Assembly: GCF_011320225.1 (NCBI RefSeq)
Contig: NZ_JAAOEN010000007.1
Location: forward strand, 62,001 to 126,000
Length of the DNA: 64,000 bases
DNA from: Phytoactinopolyspora limicola
GTDB lineage: Bacteria; Actinomycetota; Actinomycetes; Jiangellales; Jiangellaceae
Direction: 5' to 3'
The position numbers and the translations under genes were made by a program. A model generated the notes under the pieces. That model did not search any database, was not told where the DNA came from, and worked only from the letters and a program-made list of their open reading frames with translations. This document shows positions 44,679 through 54,565 of this stretch, in pieces (within the stretch, counting starts at the first letter, position 1; the number at the start of each line of letters is the position of its first letter).

Positions 44679-46442
44679 CTACACGTGATCTGCGCCGGCG
44701 AGTCGCCGTTCGGTCTCGTCACGTTCGTGGCGCAGTTGTTCGGCGTCGTGCCGGTCCGTCCACGGCGCCATCTCGAGAACGATTGGCGGGGCCGAGCGGA
44801 GCATGAGAACGCCGGTCCCGAAGGGCAGGGTGCGGAGTCGGCCCGTATCCATGATCGGGACTCGCCGCAGGCTCGTTGAGGTCGAGCGGGCCCCGTCCTG
44901 CGCTCGTGACGTTGAGAGCGTCTCGTCATCGCGTTCACCGATCAGCGCGGAGATGTCTTGGAGATCTTTAGGGTTCGACGCGCCGCCAAGGATCAGCTTG
45001 ACCGTTGCGGCGTCCCAGATGGTGGCTGCGTCGTGCTCACCCCATCTGCCCCGCGCCTGGGCCAGTGATTGAAGGACGGCAGTCGTGGCGAGCCCGCTTC
45101 CGCCGCCTTCTGCCATGAGGGCGGGCAGGCTCGGAATAGGCACAAGATTGCCGATCTCGTCCAAGACAAGACTCAACGGCGGGTCAAGGCGCGCACCGGG
45201 GTTACCAGCTGCGAGACGGCGTGCGGTTTCTAGCACGTCTTCGACGAAGGCGTTGACGAGTGCGTTCGCTGCGCCAGCACCGGTCGATGTGCCCAGCATG
45301 TACAGCGTCCCACCCGAGACGATGAACTCCTCGGGGTCAAATTGCTCGTGCGCAGTGGGAGTGACGGCGTCGAGAACTCGTGGGTCGGCCAATGCACCCA
45401 GTGCTTGACGGACGCCGCTCCAAACGTTTGAGCGAGTCCGCTCATCCATCGAGATCGTGGCTTCCAAGGCGTCCGCCCAGCCGGCGGCAGCGACGTCGGT
45501 GTTGTACATGAGCCGGACGGCCTCCGATGCGTGCACCGGATCTAGGGACCAGCGATAAAGATCGCGGGCGGTGCGGTGGTCGAGGGCAGCGGCATGCAAC
45601 AGGCCACGTAGAACTGCCTCGGTTTGCGCTTGCCAATATGAGCCGTTCTCCACGCCGCCCCGGAAGCCGGTATCGGAGGCGAGGCCCCGCGCTCGGATCA
45701 TCGCGGTCTGTGGATCTGCGCATCCTCGTACTGGCGACCACCGCAGTCCACCGGGGATGCCGGGAGCGAGGTGCTGCGGATCGAAGACCGCCACCGGCCC
45801 GAGTCGAGCTCGGGCGTTGTGAGTGATGGCGAGATTGTCGGGGCGGGTCGAAGTTGTAACGACGGCGCCGGGAGCGTCCAGGATCATGTCGACGACGACA
45901 TGAAGCCCTTTACCCGAGCGGGTCGGGCCCAGAACAATCACCGAGTCTTCGCAGCTAATCCAGACGGGCACACCGCGGGCTTTACCGAGTTGGTGACCAA
46001 CATCATCGGGGGCAGGTTGACCAAGCGATGGCCGCAGATACCGGGCACGCTTGCGCAGGGTCCGCGCGGACGCAGCACGACGGATCTGCTGTCTAGTGGC
46101 AGTGCCAGGGAGCGCATGAACAGGTGCGGCTTCTCTGCCTCCGACCCAGTGCTGGGCTAGCCACGCGCTGCCAACGACGACCAGGGCAAGCGCGACAGTG
46201 GCCGCCCAGGTCACGGCAGGACCGGGCATCGGCTGACCCCACGCAGCATCAGGGTCTCGCGGGTGCGTGATAACCGCAACCACCGCATCCGGCGTGAACC
46301 TAGGCACGTCGTACCCGCCTGCCAACGCCGCGATGGCCGCTCCGGCCCACACCACTCCGGCCGCGGCCAGCAGTCCCAGTGCTGCGGTGATAACGAGAGT
46401 GCTTTCACGGTTTGTGTTTAAACGTCCACGTGTCGAGGTCAT
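44679..46442 (-). CDS. Type IV coupling protein (TraG/VirD4 type)
   Basis: 587 residues. Two N-terminal membrane helices (ITAALGLLAAAGVVWAGAAIAAL and WAATVALALVVVGSAWL), then a VirD4-type ATPase with Walker A GPTRSGKG (~172-179) and Walker B SLVLDEIGNLVPIPSLPAL. It links the relaxase-DNA complex to the secretion channel. Six bases separate it from the VirB4-like gene upstream. Confidence 0.9.
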   Translation of the reverse strand: MTSTRGRLNTNRESTLVITAALGLLAAAGVVWAGAAIAALAGGYDVPRFTPDAVVAVITHPRDPDAAWGQPMPGPAVTWAATVALALVVVGSAWLAQHWVGGREAAPVHALPGTATRQQIRRAASARTLRKRARYLRPSLGQPAPDDVGHQLGKARGVPVWISCEDSVIVLGPTRSGKGLHVVVDMILDAPGAVVTTSTRPDNLAITHNARARLGPVAVFDPQHLAPGIPGGLRWSPVRGCADPQTAMIRARGLASDTGFRGGVENGSYWQAQTEAVLRGLLHAAALDHRTARDLYRWSLDPVHASEAVRLMYNTDVAAAGWADALEATISMDERTRSNVWSGVRQALGALADPRVLDAVTPTAHEQFDPEEFIVSGGTLYMLGTSTGAGAANALVNAFVEDVLETARRLAAGNPGARLDPPLSLVLDEIGNLVPIPSLPALMAEGGGSGLATTAVLQSLAQARGRWGEHDAATIWDAATVKLILGGASNPKDLQDISALIGERDDETLSTSRAQDGARSTSTSLRRVPIMDTGRLRTLPFGTGVLMLRSAPPIVLEMAPWTDRHDAEQLRHERDETERRLAGADHV

Positions 46443-46448
46443 GCTCGT

Positions 46449-47927
46449 TTACCCGTTCATCCGCTGGTCCGTGTCGAACAGTTTTCGCTCGGTCAGCGAG
46501 AGCGCATGGGCCACAACGTAGGCGCGTTGTCCGATACGCCAGAGCCCTTCGCCGACGCCGAGTTCGCCGATGATGTCGCGTTGGGTTGGGGTCAACCCGA
46601 GCAAGGCAGCGGACTGTCCAAGTTGGTCGCTCTCTTGCCGGTAGGCGATCCGGGTTGAGCAGTCGGCCAATAGTCCGGCGGCCAACTCACGCGATTCGGA
46701 GCCTGCGTCACCGATGGCATCAAGATCGCTGAGCCGGTGGATCACGGCCATATTCGCGATCCCCCACGCGCGGGACAGCTTCCACTGGGCTTGCATGCGG
46801 CGCAACAATGCGGTCACGGACATCAGGCGCCACGCTTCGTCGTAAATGATCCACCGAAGGCCGCTCTGAGCATCCTGCAGAGCCCCTTCCAGCCACGACG
46901 ATGCGCAGGTCATGATGATCGGGAGCGCTTCGTCGTTCTCGTTGAAAGCGGACAGATCAAGGCTCACCATCGGTAGGGTCGGGTCGAATTGGGTCGTCGA
47001 CTCACCGTCGAACATGCCCCCGAGGTCGCCGTGAACCATGCGCGCCAGCGCGTGCCCGACACGGCGGCCGTCGTCGCGCAGGACAGCGACATCGTCCGCT
47101 GACAGGTCTGTCGCCAACGGCGACGGCGCCAGCAAATGCTGAACCACCGTCGGCAGTGTGGGCGTGCCTCCCGCACCCTCGGCCACGGTCAGGGCCGTGG
47201 TTAGCGCAGTTTGCTCGGTCGGAGCCAACGCGTCGCCGAGCACTGTCTCTGCGATAGCGCGAAGCAATTGCCTGCGCCTGGCCTGTACGAGAGTGGACCA
47301 CTGCGCATCACTCAAACCACTTGGGCGAGTTCCTTCATCCAGAGGATTGAGCCTGGTGGTTAGCCCCGGGCCAAGTCGAATCACCTTGCCGCCTGCGGCC
47401 TCGACGACGACGCTCCATTCGCCCTTGATGTCGCCTGGCACGTACGTCTTGCGTCCGAAGGCCAGCGATCTCCAAGCGATTGACTTGGCTAGACTGCTTT
47501 TGCCGTTGCCGATGACGCCGGCCAGCAGCACGTTTGGGTTCGTGACGATCCTCGCCTTGTAAAGCTCCCAAGGGTCGAAACAGAAGCTCGCGCCGGCGAG
47601 CAAGTCCCGGCCGATGTACATTCCGCTAGCCCCGAGTCCGTCGTCGGCGAGAAAGGGATACAGCACACGCAGGCTGGCGCTCGTGGAGTAGTGCGCCTGT
47701 AAACGCAGCGGCAACCAGGACCGTCCAGCCGCTGGGCCGGGGGCACCGGCTCGTGGGTGGGTCACGTCCCGCGGAGTGGCGCGCTCAGCCATTTGTTCTT
47801 CGCGTCGCCGCACGCGTTCGTCATCCCTCTTCTGGCGAATCAGTCTGCGTGCTTCCTTGCGCGCTGCCCGCCGAGCGGCGGGGCTGGCATCGGCTGGGAT
47901 GAAGAGTTGACCGGAACGCACGTTCAT
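46449..47927 (-). CDS. VirB4-like ATPase, C-terminal type
   Basis: 492 residues from the ATG at 47927 (MNVRSGQLF), overlapping the SCO6880-like stop (ATGA). After a charged, helical start comes the ATPase with Walker A GVIGNGKSS (~137-145), the FGRKTYVPGDIKGEW strand, and Walker B WIIYDEAWRLM. Together with the SCO6880-like protein it represents a split VirB4, the energy source of the T4SS. Confidence 0.88.
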   Translation of the reverse strand: MNVRSGQLFIPADASPAARRAARKEARRLIRQKRDDERVRRREEQMAERATPRDVTHPRAGAPGPAAGRSWLPLRLQAHYSTSASLRVLYPFLADDGLGASGMYIGRDLLAGASFCFDPWELYKARIVTNPNVLLAGVIGNGKSSLAKSIAWRSLAFGRKTYVPGDIKGEWSVVVEAAGGKVIRLGPGLTTRLNPLDEGTRPSGLSDAQWSTLVQARRRQLLRAIAETVLGDALAPTEQTALTTALTVAEGAGGTPTLPTVVQHLLAPSPLATDLSADDVAVLRDDGRRVGHALARMVHGDLGGMFDGESTTQFDPTLPMVSLDLSAFNENDEALPIIMTCASSWLEGALQDAQSGLRWIIYDEAWRLMSVTALLRRMQAQWKLSRAWGIANMAVIHRLSDLDAIGDAGSESRELAAGLLADCSTRIAYRQESDQLGQSAALLGLTPTQRDIIGELGVGEGLWRIGQRAYVVAHALSLTERKLFDTDQRMNG

Positions 47928-49399
47928 AGCAGCATGCGCCCGAATGGCAGCCCCGCATAAAAGGCGGTGTCTTGCTGTCCATACAGCACGACAGTGTCCA
48001 GGCCGCAATGGTGGCAGGCGGTCTCCGTCTCCTCCAGTGCGAGTTCGAGTTCCTCCTTCGAACCGGCGGACACTGTCACCAGTCCGGTGAACGCCAGGTC
48101 AGCGTGCCCAGAGACCAACTCACGTTCACGTTTATCAACGTCTTCCTGTTCCCGCCTCTGAGCCGCCGTGGTTCGGATGTCACGCTTGTCGCGGCGCCGC
48201 TGTTCGGATTCTTGTTCCGCCTGCTCGATCTTGAGTTGTCGCGTGGCCTCACGGACCGTGCGCGGTCGGTAGACCACGCTGACGCTTCGCTGAACCGACG
48301 TGGCCAGGAGGAGCGGCACCAGAAACGTGGCGTCGACCTCTTCACGCGTCCATTCCTTGATCCACAGAACAGCGTGCCAACCGTCGTCAATGCGCAGATG
48401 GTCCCATTCGGAAGAGACAGCCACAGGTCCGGCTACCGCAACGTCGCGGCCTAGGCCCGACCTCTCCCACGCAGGAGTGTGGTGTGGTCTGAAGGCGGTG
48501 TTGATCAGGCGAGCGAGGTCCGACTCGTCCAGCCAGGCGTCCACGTTGATTTCGGCCGAACGCAGATTCGCAGTCAACGAGGTCAGCTCCCGCGCAAGAA
48601 CGTCGGCCGCGCCGGCCACTCCTCCACCGGCGGACCGGACAGCGCGTGCCGAGTCCTTCAACGACACGGTGACGGAGAGCAGTGCTTCGTGTCTGGACGA
48701 CGTCGGCTCGGCATTGCTGACAAGCTGTCCGTATGACTCCGCGGCGAGGCGGGAGTCCTGGCGGCCATCCCGTTCCCAATGGGTGCGTACCGCGTTCCCA
48801 CCTTCAGGAAGCGACCGGACGAGCACCTGGAGCCTGCTCATACGCCCAGTGCGGCACGCGCCGCTGAGGGCCTGTCCCCACCCGGCTACACGACGGTTCT
48901 GGTCGTCCACGCTGAGCAGCAGGAAGACGTCGTGGCGGACGCGAATTACGCCGGTCAGCGTGCGCCGATGTGGGTCAAGGATGAATGCGGCCCCAGAAGG
49001 GTCGTGCCGATGGAGCCGTAGGCTCGCTGACTCACCCGGCAGGGAAAGTGTCCCCACGGATCGGGGCCGGTCCGGCCGGATCAGCCACAGCGCCTGGCCG
49101 CGGATCCGCCGTAACAGGGCATGCACCACAACTGGTGTCCATGACACGAGGGTTCGGCCTCGTGGAGCGACGAAGGCAAGAACGAGCGCACTGATCCATA
49201 CCGGCGCCGTGATCACTATCCCGGTAGCGCCAGCGCTCATCGCCGCCGGGCCGAGGACGGCCGCCGCGACACCCACAGCTGCCATCTGAGCCGCAGAGAG
49301 CCCCCACATGACACCTCGCTCAGAGCGTCGGCCCAACCGTGCGGTGACCGCAGCCGGTGGGCGCGTACTTCCGATACCGTCCATTAACACGTTCTCCAT
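47924..49399 (-). CDS. SCO6880-family T4SS protein
   Basis: 491 residues of the SCO6880 family, which combines a PrgI-like membrane start (two helices near residues 35-75) with a VirB4 N-terminal-like part. The C-terminal part has a long charged helix (QLKIEQAEQESEQRRRDKRD). The ATG directly follows the stop of the VirB6-like gene. In actinobacterial ICEs this gene always precedes the VirB4-like ATPase, as it does here. Confidence 0.88.
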   Translation of the reverse strand: MENVLMDGIGSTRPPAAVTARLGRRSERGVMWGLSAAQMAAVGVAAAVLGPAAMSAGATGIVITAPVWISALVLAFVAPRGRTLVSWTPVVVHALLRRIRGQALWLIRPDRPRSVGTLSLPGESASLRLHRHDPSGAAFILDPHRRTLTGVIRVRHDVFLLLSVDDQNRRVAGWGQALSGACRTGRMSRLQVLVRSLPEGGNAVRTHWERDGRQDSRLAAESYGQLVSNAEPTSSRHEALLSVTVSLKDSARAVRSAGGGVAGAADVLARELTSLTANLRSAEINVDAWLDESDLARLINTAFRPHHTPAWERSGLGRDVAVAGPVAVSSEWDHLRIDDGWHAVLWIKEWTREEVDATFLVPLLLATSVQRSVSVVYRPRTVREATRQLKIEQAEQESEQRRRDKRDIRTTAAQRREQEDVDKRERELVSGHADLAFTGLVTVSAGSKEELELALEETETACHHCGLDTVVLYGQQDTAFYAGLPFGRMLL

Positions 49400-50491
49400 T
49401 CACCCAGATGTGTGTTGGCGTTGTCGGTGCAGGAGATGGGCCGGAGCAGTTATCACTCGCCCCGCCCCGGCCACCGCCGCGCGAGACTGAAAGATCACCG
49501 AACGCGCGCTGTGTGAACCGGCATGGACCGTCATTGCGCCGCGCCCCATAGTGCCGTCCCATTCCCGGCCGCTCGGTGTCACGAAATCGAGGAACTTGTA
49601 CGTCAACCAGGGCGCAATCGCAGCGACGAAAAGCAGCATCAAGCCCATGGACAACTCGCCAATAGACCGCAACACCGACCCAGCGGAGCCAGACAATCCT
49701 TCACGGATGGCACTGGCGGCGATCGCAAACGTCATCACAATAGTGATCTTGCTAATCGCGAGCGCGAACATGATGCTTGCCCATTTCTGCGCCCAGCCAG
49801 ACGTCCATCTGCTCGTCAGACCTGCAAAGGCCAGCGGAGCGAACACGGCCGCGACTATGATCAAGGCCTTGCGTGCCATCAGCGCGAACCACACGGTGAT
49901 CGACGCCAAAATGTAAAAGAAGGCGAAGACAATGATGAGTATCGCCGGGAGCACAGCACCGTGGCCGGTGGCCGAGGCAACCAACATAGCCGGCGTCAGC
50001 GCCTCGATCGCCTCGCCTACCTCGACGCCGACCCGCCATCGCATGATCAAACCAGCAGCCCAGTCGGTCAACGTCAACACCGACTGCGTCACAGACAAGG
50101 CAATCGCCGTGGCCGAGAAGCTACCAAGCATGCCCACGACCGCACGGACCAGTTCGCTCGACTGGCGCCGCCACGCCGCTGACGCTAGCTGAACGATATA
50201 GAGCGCAACGACGATCGGCAGCGCGATGAGCATGGCAACCGTGACATTGCCCCTCACCCAATCGGCGGTCAGGTCAACTGCCGTCGTCTCCATGAGCAGG
50301 GACCACATCGCGACAATCAGCGTCTCCGCCGCCTCAGCCATAGCTCGGGCCAGATTGCCGATCGTCTTGTCATGGAGCCACCCGCCCGGATCTATTCCAC
50401 CGCTGACGAGCTTGCACACGAACTGGGAGAACGGATCGAACAGGCCACCACAACCGCCACCGGTCGGCGAGGGCTCGGGATAGCTCCGCAT
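49400..50491 (-). CDS. VirB6/TrbL-like channel protein
   Basis: 363 residues from the ATG at 50491, with GGAG about 8 bases upstream inside the preceding stop region. The N-terminus has CGGLFDPFSQFVCKLVSGG. At least six membrane helices follow (VAMLIALPIVVALYIVQL, AVLPAILIIVFAFFYILASITVWFALM, ALIIVAAVFAPLAFAGL and others). The size and layout match TrbL/VirB6 proteins that form the inner channel. The C-terminal tail is basic and disordered. Confidence 0.85.
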   Translation of the reverse strand: MRSYPEPSPTGGGCGGLFDPFSQFVCKLVSGGIDPGGWLHDKTIGNLARAMAEAAETLIVAMWSLLMETTAVDLTADWVRGNVTVAMLIALPIVVALYIVQLASAAWRRQSSELVRAVVGMLGSFSATAIALSVTQSVLTLTDWAAGLIMRWRVGVEVGEAIEALTPAMLVASATGHGAVLPAILIIVFAFFYILASITVWFALMARKALIIVAAVFAPLAFAGLTSRWTSGWAQKWASIMFALAISKITIVMTFAIAASAIREGLSGSAGSVLRSIGELSMGLMLLFVAAIAPWLTYKFLDFVTPSGREWDGTMGRGAMTVHAGSHSARSVIFQSRAAVAGAGRVITAPAHLLHRQRQHTSG

Positions 50492-50495
50492 CAAC

Positions 50496-50849
50496 TCACT
50501 CCGCGCCGGGCAACGGAATCCCTTGGCCGATGCCCCACGCCCACGACGTGATCGTGTTCACCATGCCGAAACCGATGAACGACACCAGCGCCCAACCAGC
50601 CGCCGTCTTGCCCGTATCGACACGATGAGTCGAGCCAGACATTCGTCCCCAGGCCCACATCAGAAACGCCACGATCACCGCACCTATCGACGCAAACAGA
50701 CAGAACGACAGGACCCCACCAAGCAGCCTTCTCAGCGCCGGTATCCCCGGAACCGCATCGTCATTCGGCGTAATCCCAGGGTTAAACAGCCCTACGTCGA
50801 CCTCCCCCAACAGCCCGAACGCCGCGATCAGCCCTTCAACGACACCCAT
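50496..50849 (-). CDS. DUF6112-family membrane protein
   Basis: 117 residues from the ATG at 50849, with AGGGAG about 6 bases upstream. The open frame extends to 50939, but the added part has no start signal. The sequence NPGITPNDDAVPGIPALRRLLGGVLSFCLFASIGAVIVAFLMWAWG and a second helix match DUF6112 proteins, which stand before the VirB6-like gene in actinobacterial transfer operons. It could take the place of a pilin/VirB2 subunit. The genes that normally come before it are missing here. Confidence 0.8.
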   Translation of the reverse strand: MGVVEGLIAAFGLLGEVDVGLFNPGITPNDDAVPGIPALRRLLGGVLSFCLFASIGAVIVAFLMWAWGRMSGSTHRVDTGKTAAGWALVSFIGFGMVNTITSWAWGIGQGIPLPGAE

Positions 50850-51185
50850 GCCTACTCCCTGCCGCTCGACCGACCCGCGTCGGGCGCGGGCCTCCGAACG
50901 GTAGGGAGCCAACCATCGGCGCACGTGGGCGAACATCACGCGCGATACCCGCCTCCCCAGATGGCCAAAGGCCGAGATAACACGCCGTGATGCAGGTCAG
51001 CCAGACGATCACGTTATTGAGTTCGTGTTGGGCCTTTGGCGACACCCGTGTTCCTGATCGCACGAGGGGGTGACGCCCGAAGGTCCAGAAGCGTGGCGTC
51101 GGACGCCCGACGCGACGCTCGGGAACCTCTAATCACGCTCGCGTTCGCATTCTTGTTACGCGGGCATCTCCCCCGCCAGCGCCTG
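50850..51185. other. Region without a supported gene
   Basis: About 336 bp upstream of the DUF6112 gene. It may contain the operon promoter, but I see no clear elements and no gene. Confidence 0.4.
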
Positions 51186-51506
51186 TCAAGCGTTCTCGTA
51201 CACGGTCGTCAAGACCCGAACAATGATCAATGGTTCTAACATCTGCCGCTGACTCATGCCCGGGCCGTCCAGAATCAGCTGTGCGGCGGTAACGCCCATC
51301 TGAATCGTCGGCTGAGTAATCACCAACAATGCCAGCAACAGGTACTCCGCCCACGCGGAGTCAGCCAAACCGTCCATGACGACATCGCCCGGTACGTTCC
51401 GACCGTTAGCGGCAAGCGAATTGAACACGCGAAATGTCGCGCCTTCCGTGGTCCCGAACACCGCGTACACCGCTCCGTCGGCGAGCCCAACGCGGACGCG
51501 ATACAA
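51186..51506 (-). CDS. Possible small protein (T4SS-linked?)
   Basis: 106 residues from a TTG at 51506. The frame stays open without a start codon to a TAG near 51580, and the added codons (TGQGHSLRGGNTALTRRLYRVRVGLADG) also read like protein. The real gene may therefore be 5'-truncated. Contents: a beta-rich start, one hydrophobic helix (AEYLLLALLVITQPTIQMGVTA), then a helical end. The 51507-51952 interval holds nothing else that I can support. Confidence 0.4.
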   Translation of the reverse strand: MYRVRVGLADGAVYAVFGTTEGATFRVFNSLAANGRNVPGDVVMDGLADSAWAEYLLLALLVITQPTIQMGVTAAQLILDGPGMSQRQMLEPLIIVRVLTTVYENA

Positions 51507-51952
51507 CCGCCTTGTGAGGGCGGTGTTCCCGCCCCGTAGACTATGCCCCTGACCAGTAACGACGCGTCCAAGACTGAGGCGCTAGAGACAATCTGGCCGC
51601 GTATTTGCCGACGGCTCCCGGTGGACAGTCGATGTCAACCGATGATCGCCGGACACGCGAAGAAGGCCACACTTCGCGGTATAGCATCGCGGCCACCTTT
51701 CACACGGCGCTGCGACCATGTTCTATGAGGAGGCCGACGCGGTGTGGGGGCGTGGCCGCGTCGGGCAACCACGCTTGCCAAGCATGCGGACGTGGCCGAT
51801 CAGCTCGTGCGATCGACGTTGGAGCAAAAGATCCGCCTGATTCGGGGCTATGAACGTCGCCTGCGCCCCTTACTCCGTCCGGCGGCGTCCATGCCGTCGC
51901 ATGCATGTTCCCGAAGGGCGTGCTCCGCCCAAGAGCTCAGTAATATCGAGAC

Positions 51953-53071
51953 GTGGCGCCCATCATTCAGCGAATCAGGCACTTCCTATCGGACGAGGCG
52001 CGCCGCGAGCGCAAGGCAGCCCGGGCTGAGTGGAGTGAGCGTTGGAAGCAGAGCCAAGCTGAGGAACAAGCCATCCTCGCTGGGAGAAGCCCATTGCACT
52101 TCGCGACCACGCGGTCGCCGTTGGTTCAGGGACAGGTCCAGATGGGGCCCGCCTACGCACGCATCCGCGGCAGGTACAGCTTCAATTCGCGACTCACTTT
52201 CGCTACCCCCGCAGGGGAATCACGCACAACACCAGCCCGGGTGGATCATCCCGCAACCGTCTGCCTGCCAGCAGACACCGAAGTGTGGATGCACGAGGAG
52301 ATCTTAGACCAATCCGGAAAGAAGCTTGGCTATGTTTCCTCAGTAGACCACGTCCCAACCGGGCAGCAGATCGATTCGGTCCCGGTGAGTGGGCCCTGTG
52401 GCGAGAACCTCGTGGCACGAATCTCGACGCTGGAGCACATTAAGATCAACTTCACGCGTGACCTTACCATCACCTCGACAGTCGAGACGCATCGTCCAGT
52501 GGTTCTCGTCACCGCAAATGATCGTGACCGGCCGCTCGACCTCGGAGCAGAACAAGCAGCCATTGAGCGAGCTATCGGCTGGAACTGTGTCAGGGCAGTC
52601 CCTGCCGCGACACCCGGAAGGCTTGTGGAAGCCATTGATCAACACAGCCCAGCAGTCCTTCACTTCGCTGGCCACAGCAACACAGAAAGCCTCTACCTAC
52701 GAGACGAACTGGACCACGAAATCGAAGTCACCAGTGAGAACTTTCGAGATTTCGTGGAGGGTCGCGGCATCAGGCTTCTGATTCTTAACTCATGCTACTC
52801 GAATGCCACAGCCGAAATGTGCTTACCGTACGTGTCAACGGTGATCGGGTCGTCCAGCGAAGTGGACGATGAAGACGCCTGTCGATTCGCTGGTGAGTTC
52901 TATGCGAGCCTGAGCCGGGGCCTCACCGCTGAGCAGGCGATGAAGAACGCTACCGATATCGTCAAGATGCACGATGGCGAGGACTACTTCGTGTTCCTGG
53001 GCGAAGGCGAACTTCGCCTGAACATCCCAAGCGTGGCCACACCACGGCAGGACACGTCGGTCGACGCATAA
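51953..53071 (+). CDS. CHAT-domain protease-like protein
   Basis: 372 residues from a GTG at 51953. The C-terminal half has the CHAT/caspase-like dyad: His ~241 in AVLHFAGHSNTESLYL and Cys ~281 in IRLLILNSCYSNA, with the expected spacing. A Walker-like motif is absent. The N-terminal ~180 residues have charged helices and a beta-rich stretch of unknown type. CHAT proteases act in prokaryotic cell-death and antiphage systems, usually set off by a sensor protein. No sensor gene is adjacent here, so it may act alone or have lost its partner. Confidence 0.75.
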   Translation: MAPIIQRIRHFLSDEARRERKAARAEWSERWKQSQAEEQAILAGRSPLHFATTRSPLVQGQVQMGPAYARIRGRYSFNSRLTFATPAGESRTTPARVDHPATVCLPADTEVWMHEEILDQSGKKLGYVSSVDHVPTGQQIDSVPVSGPCGENLVARISTLEHIKINFTRDLTITSTVETHRPVVLVTANDRDRPLDLGAEQAAIERAIGWNCVRAVPAATPGRLVEAIDQHSPAVLHFAGHSNTESLYLRDELDHEIEVTSENFRDFVEGRGIRLLILNSCYSNATAEMCLPYVSTVIGSSSEVDDEDACRFAGEFYASLSRGLTAEQAMKNATDIVKMHDGEDYFVFLGEGELRLNIPSVATPRQDTSVDA

Positions 53072-53389
53072 CCCGCGCCGCGGAAGCTCCCGCGCAGTTC
53101 GCGCGGCAGAGTTCAGACGGCCGTCGTGACCGCTGGATGTCTCCGTGCAACAGCTCCCGGCCTAAGCCAATGCGCGAGTCAAGTTGCTGATGCCGCCGAC
53201 CCTAAAACCGACTAGCTCAGCTGACCTAGGAGGCCACAACGCAGCTCAGTCCCGATGGTTGAGTCGGCCTGGGGCGCGGTTCCGGAATTGCTTCCGGTCC
53301 GTTTCCCCAGGCCGCTCACCGAACCCGTCGTGCCGATCTCTCGGCAACGGGCTCTCCACGGTGTCTGCCGTTAGGTGTGGTTGAGAGCG
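53072..53389. other. Region without a supported gene
   Basis: About 318 bp between the CHAT gene and the intron remnant; I see no gene or clear signal. Confidence 0.4.
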
Positions 53390-53900
53390 ATCCAGGGGTT
53401 GGGGATCTTGGTTCCTCGGTACCGGTATCGCGTGATCGGTACTGAGGAGAGGTTGAAACAGTTCGATCCCATGCGTCGACGGTCTGCGCCACCGGCCGTT
53501 GGAGCCGGTGAGGCATCGCCGGATGTCCTTCCTGCTCCAGCGGTGCAAATTCTTTCCCTAGCGGATCCCCCTCCGCCACACGAAGTTTTCGAGGGACTGC
53601 ATTGTGTGCTTACAGACTGCGTGCTTGAAGTAGTTGGACCAGCCGCGCATGATCTGGTTGAGCCTGATCAACACGGCCCCGGGTGGCTGCGACAACCTGT
53701 TTGTCAGGGCATGGACCTTTCCTTCAACGACCGGATGGGCCGGTCGCCGATGAAGGTGTAGGCGTACCACTTGTTCGTGCCTCGCTTGCGTTTCCACTGG
53801 ATGCGGAACCCTAGGAAGTCGAAGGGCCTGCTGCACAAACGGATGACACTTTCGGTTTGGGCTGCCTTGGAGTCGGCTGGTTTTATGATCAACTCGTATT
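53390..53900 (-). mobile_element. Group II intron maturase remnant
   Basis: C-terminal pieces of a group II intron maturase in several minus-strand frames. They are FDFLGFRIQWKRKRGTNKW and YTFIGDRPIRSLKE (about 53825-53710), then LTNRLSQPPGAVLIRLNQ and IMRGWSNYFKHAVCKH (about 53700-53600), WRRGIR and RWSRKDIRRCL near 53565-53520, and finally GRWRRPSTHGIELF and IPVPRNQDPQP towards 53390. Frameshifts separate them, and the reverse transcriptase core is missing. It belongs to a different subtype from the one at 4056-4506. Confidence 0.75.
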
Positions 53901-54277
53901 GGATCTGAGATCAACCGTCCTAGAGTATCCTGTGGACGGCAGCGGTGACAGGTTCTCTCGACCCAGACAACGATCACGATTCGCGTTTCTTCGCCTGTAG
54001 TCCAGGAGCGGCGGTCGAGGACCTTTTTCTGTAGCCTTACCATAAGGCCTGGAACCAAATCGCCTTCTGCCGCGGCGCGGGGCCGCCAACGTCCCACTCG
54101 GCCAACGCTTTCCGGACTACCCTTCAGGGCGTGATCACGATGCCATCTTGTCACCGCGCAGACCGTATCCAAGATCTCACCCCTCGCCACTACAGCCGAG
54201 TTTCGGCCACCGACCCAGCTGAGCCTGGATGTTCTGCTTGCGAGCCGCCAACTTCAGCTCCTTCTCAGATCAGTCAA

Positions 54278-54565
54278 ATGTGCACTGTCGACGTGCCATC
54301 GATCAACGTCTACGCCGAGACATACGGCATGGGAAGATCACTCCAAAACCTACCCATCAAGTTCATCTCTGCACTGAACAAGATCATCCATCTGTACCCT
54401 TTTCCATATCCGGCACCGATACCACCAGGACCGCACGACTGGAGCGCTAGCGCGGCTAGCCAATTTCTCGCGATGCGCAGCTCAAGATCATCTCATGTCA
54501 ACATTCATCAGCAGGGTGCACTATTCAAGATTATCAGTGCCTTAAACGAAATGGAGGTTCTGTGA
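54278..54565 (+). CDS. Possible small protein upstream of membrane protein
   Basis: 95 residues from the ATG at 54278; the frame is open from 54131. The stop overlaps the next GTG (GTGA), which supports a coupled gene. The start is not marked by a ribosome site. It contains a helix (GRSLQNLPIKFISALNKIIHLYPFPYP) and a Pro-rich stretch. Lower GC than the surroundings. No family known. Confidence 0.4.
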   Translation: MCTVDVPSINVYAETYGMGRSLQNLPIKFISALNKIIHLYPFPYPAPIPPGPHDWSASAASQFLAMRSSRSSHVNIHQQGALFKIISALNEMEVL

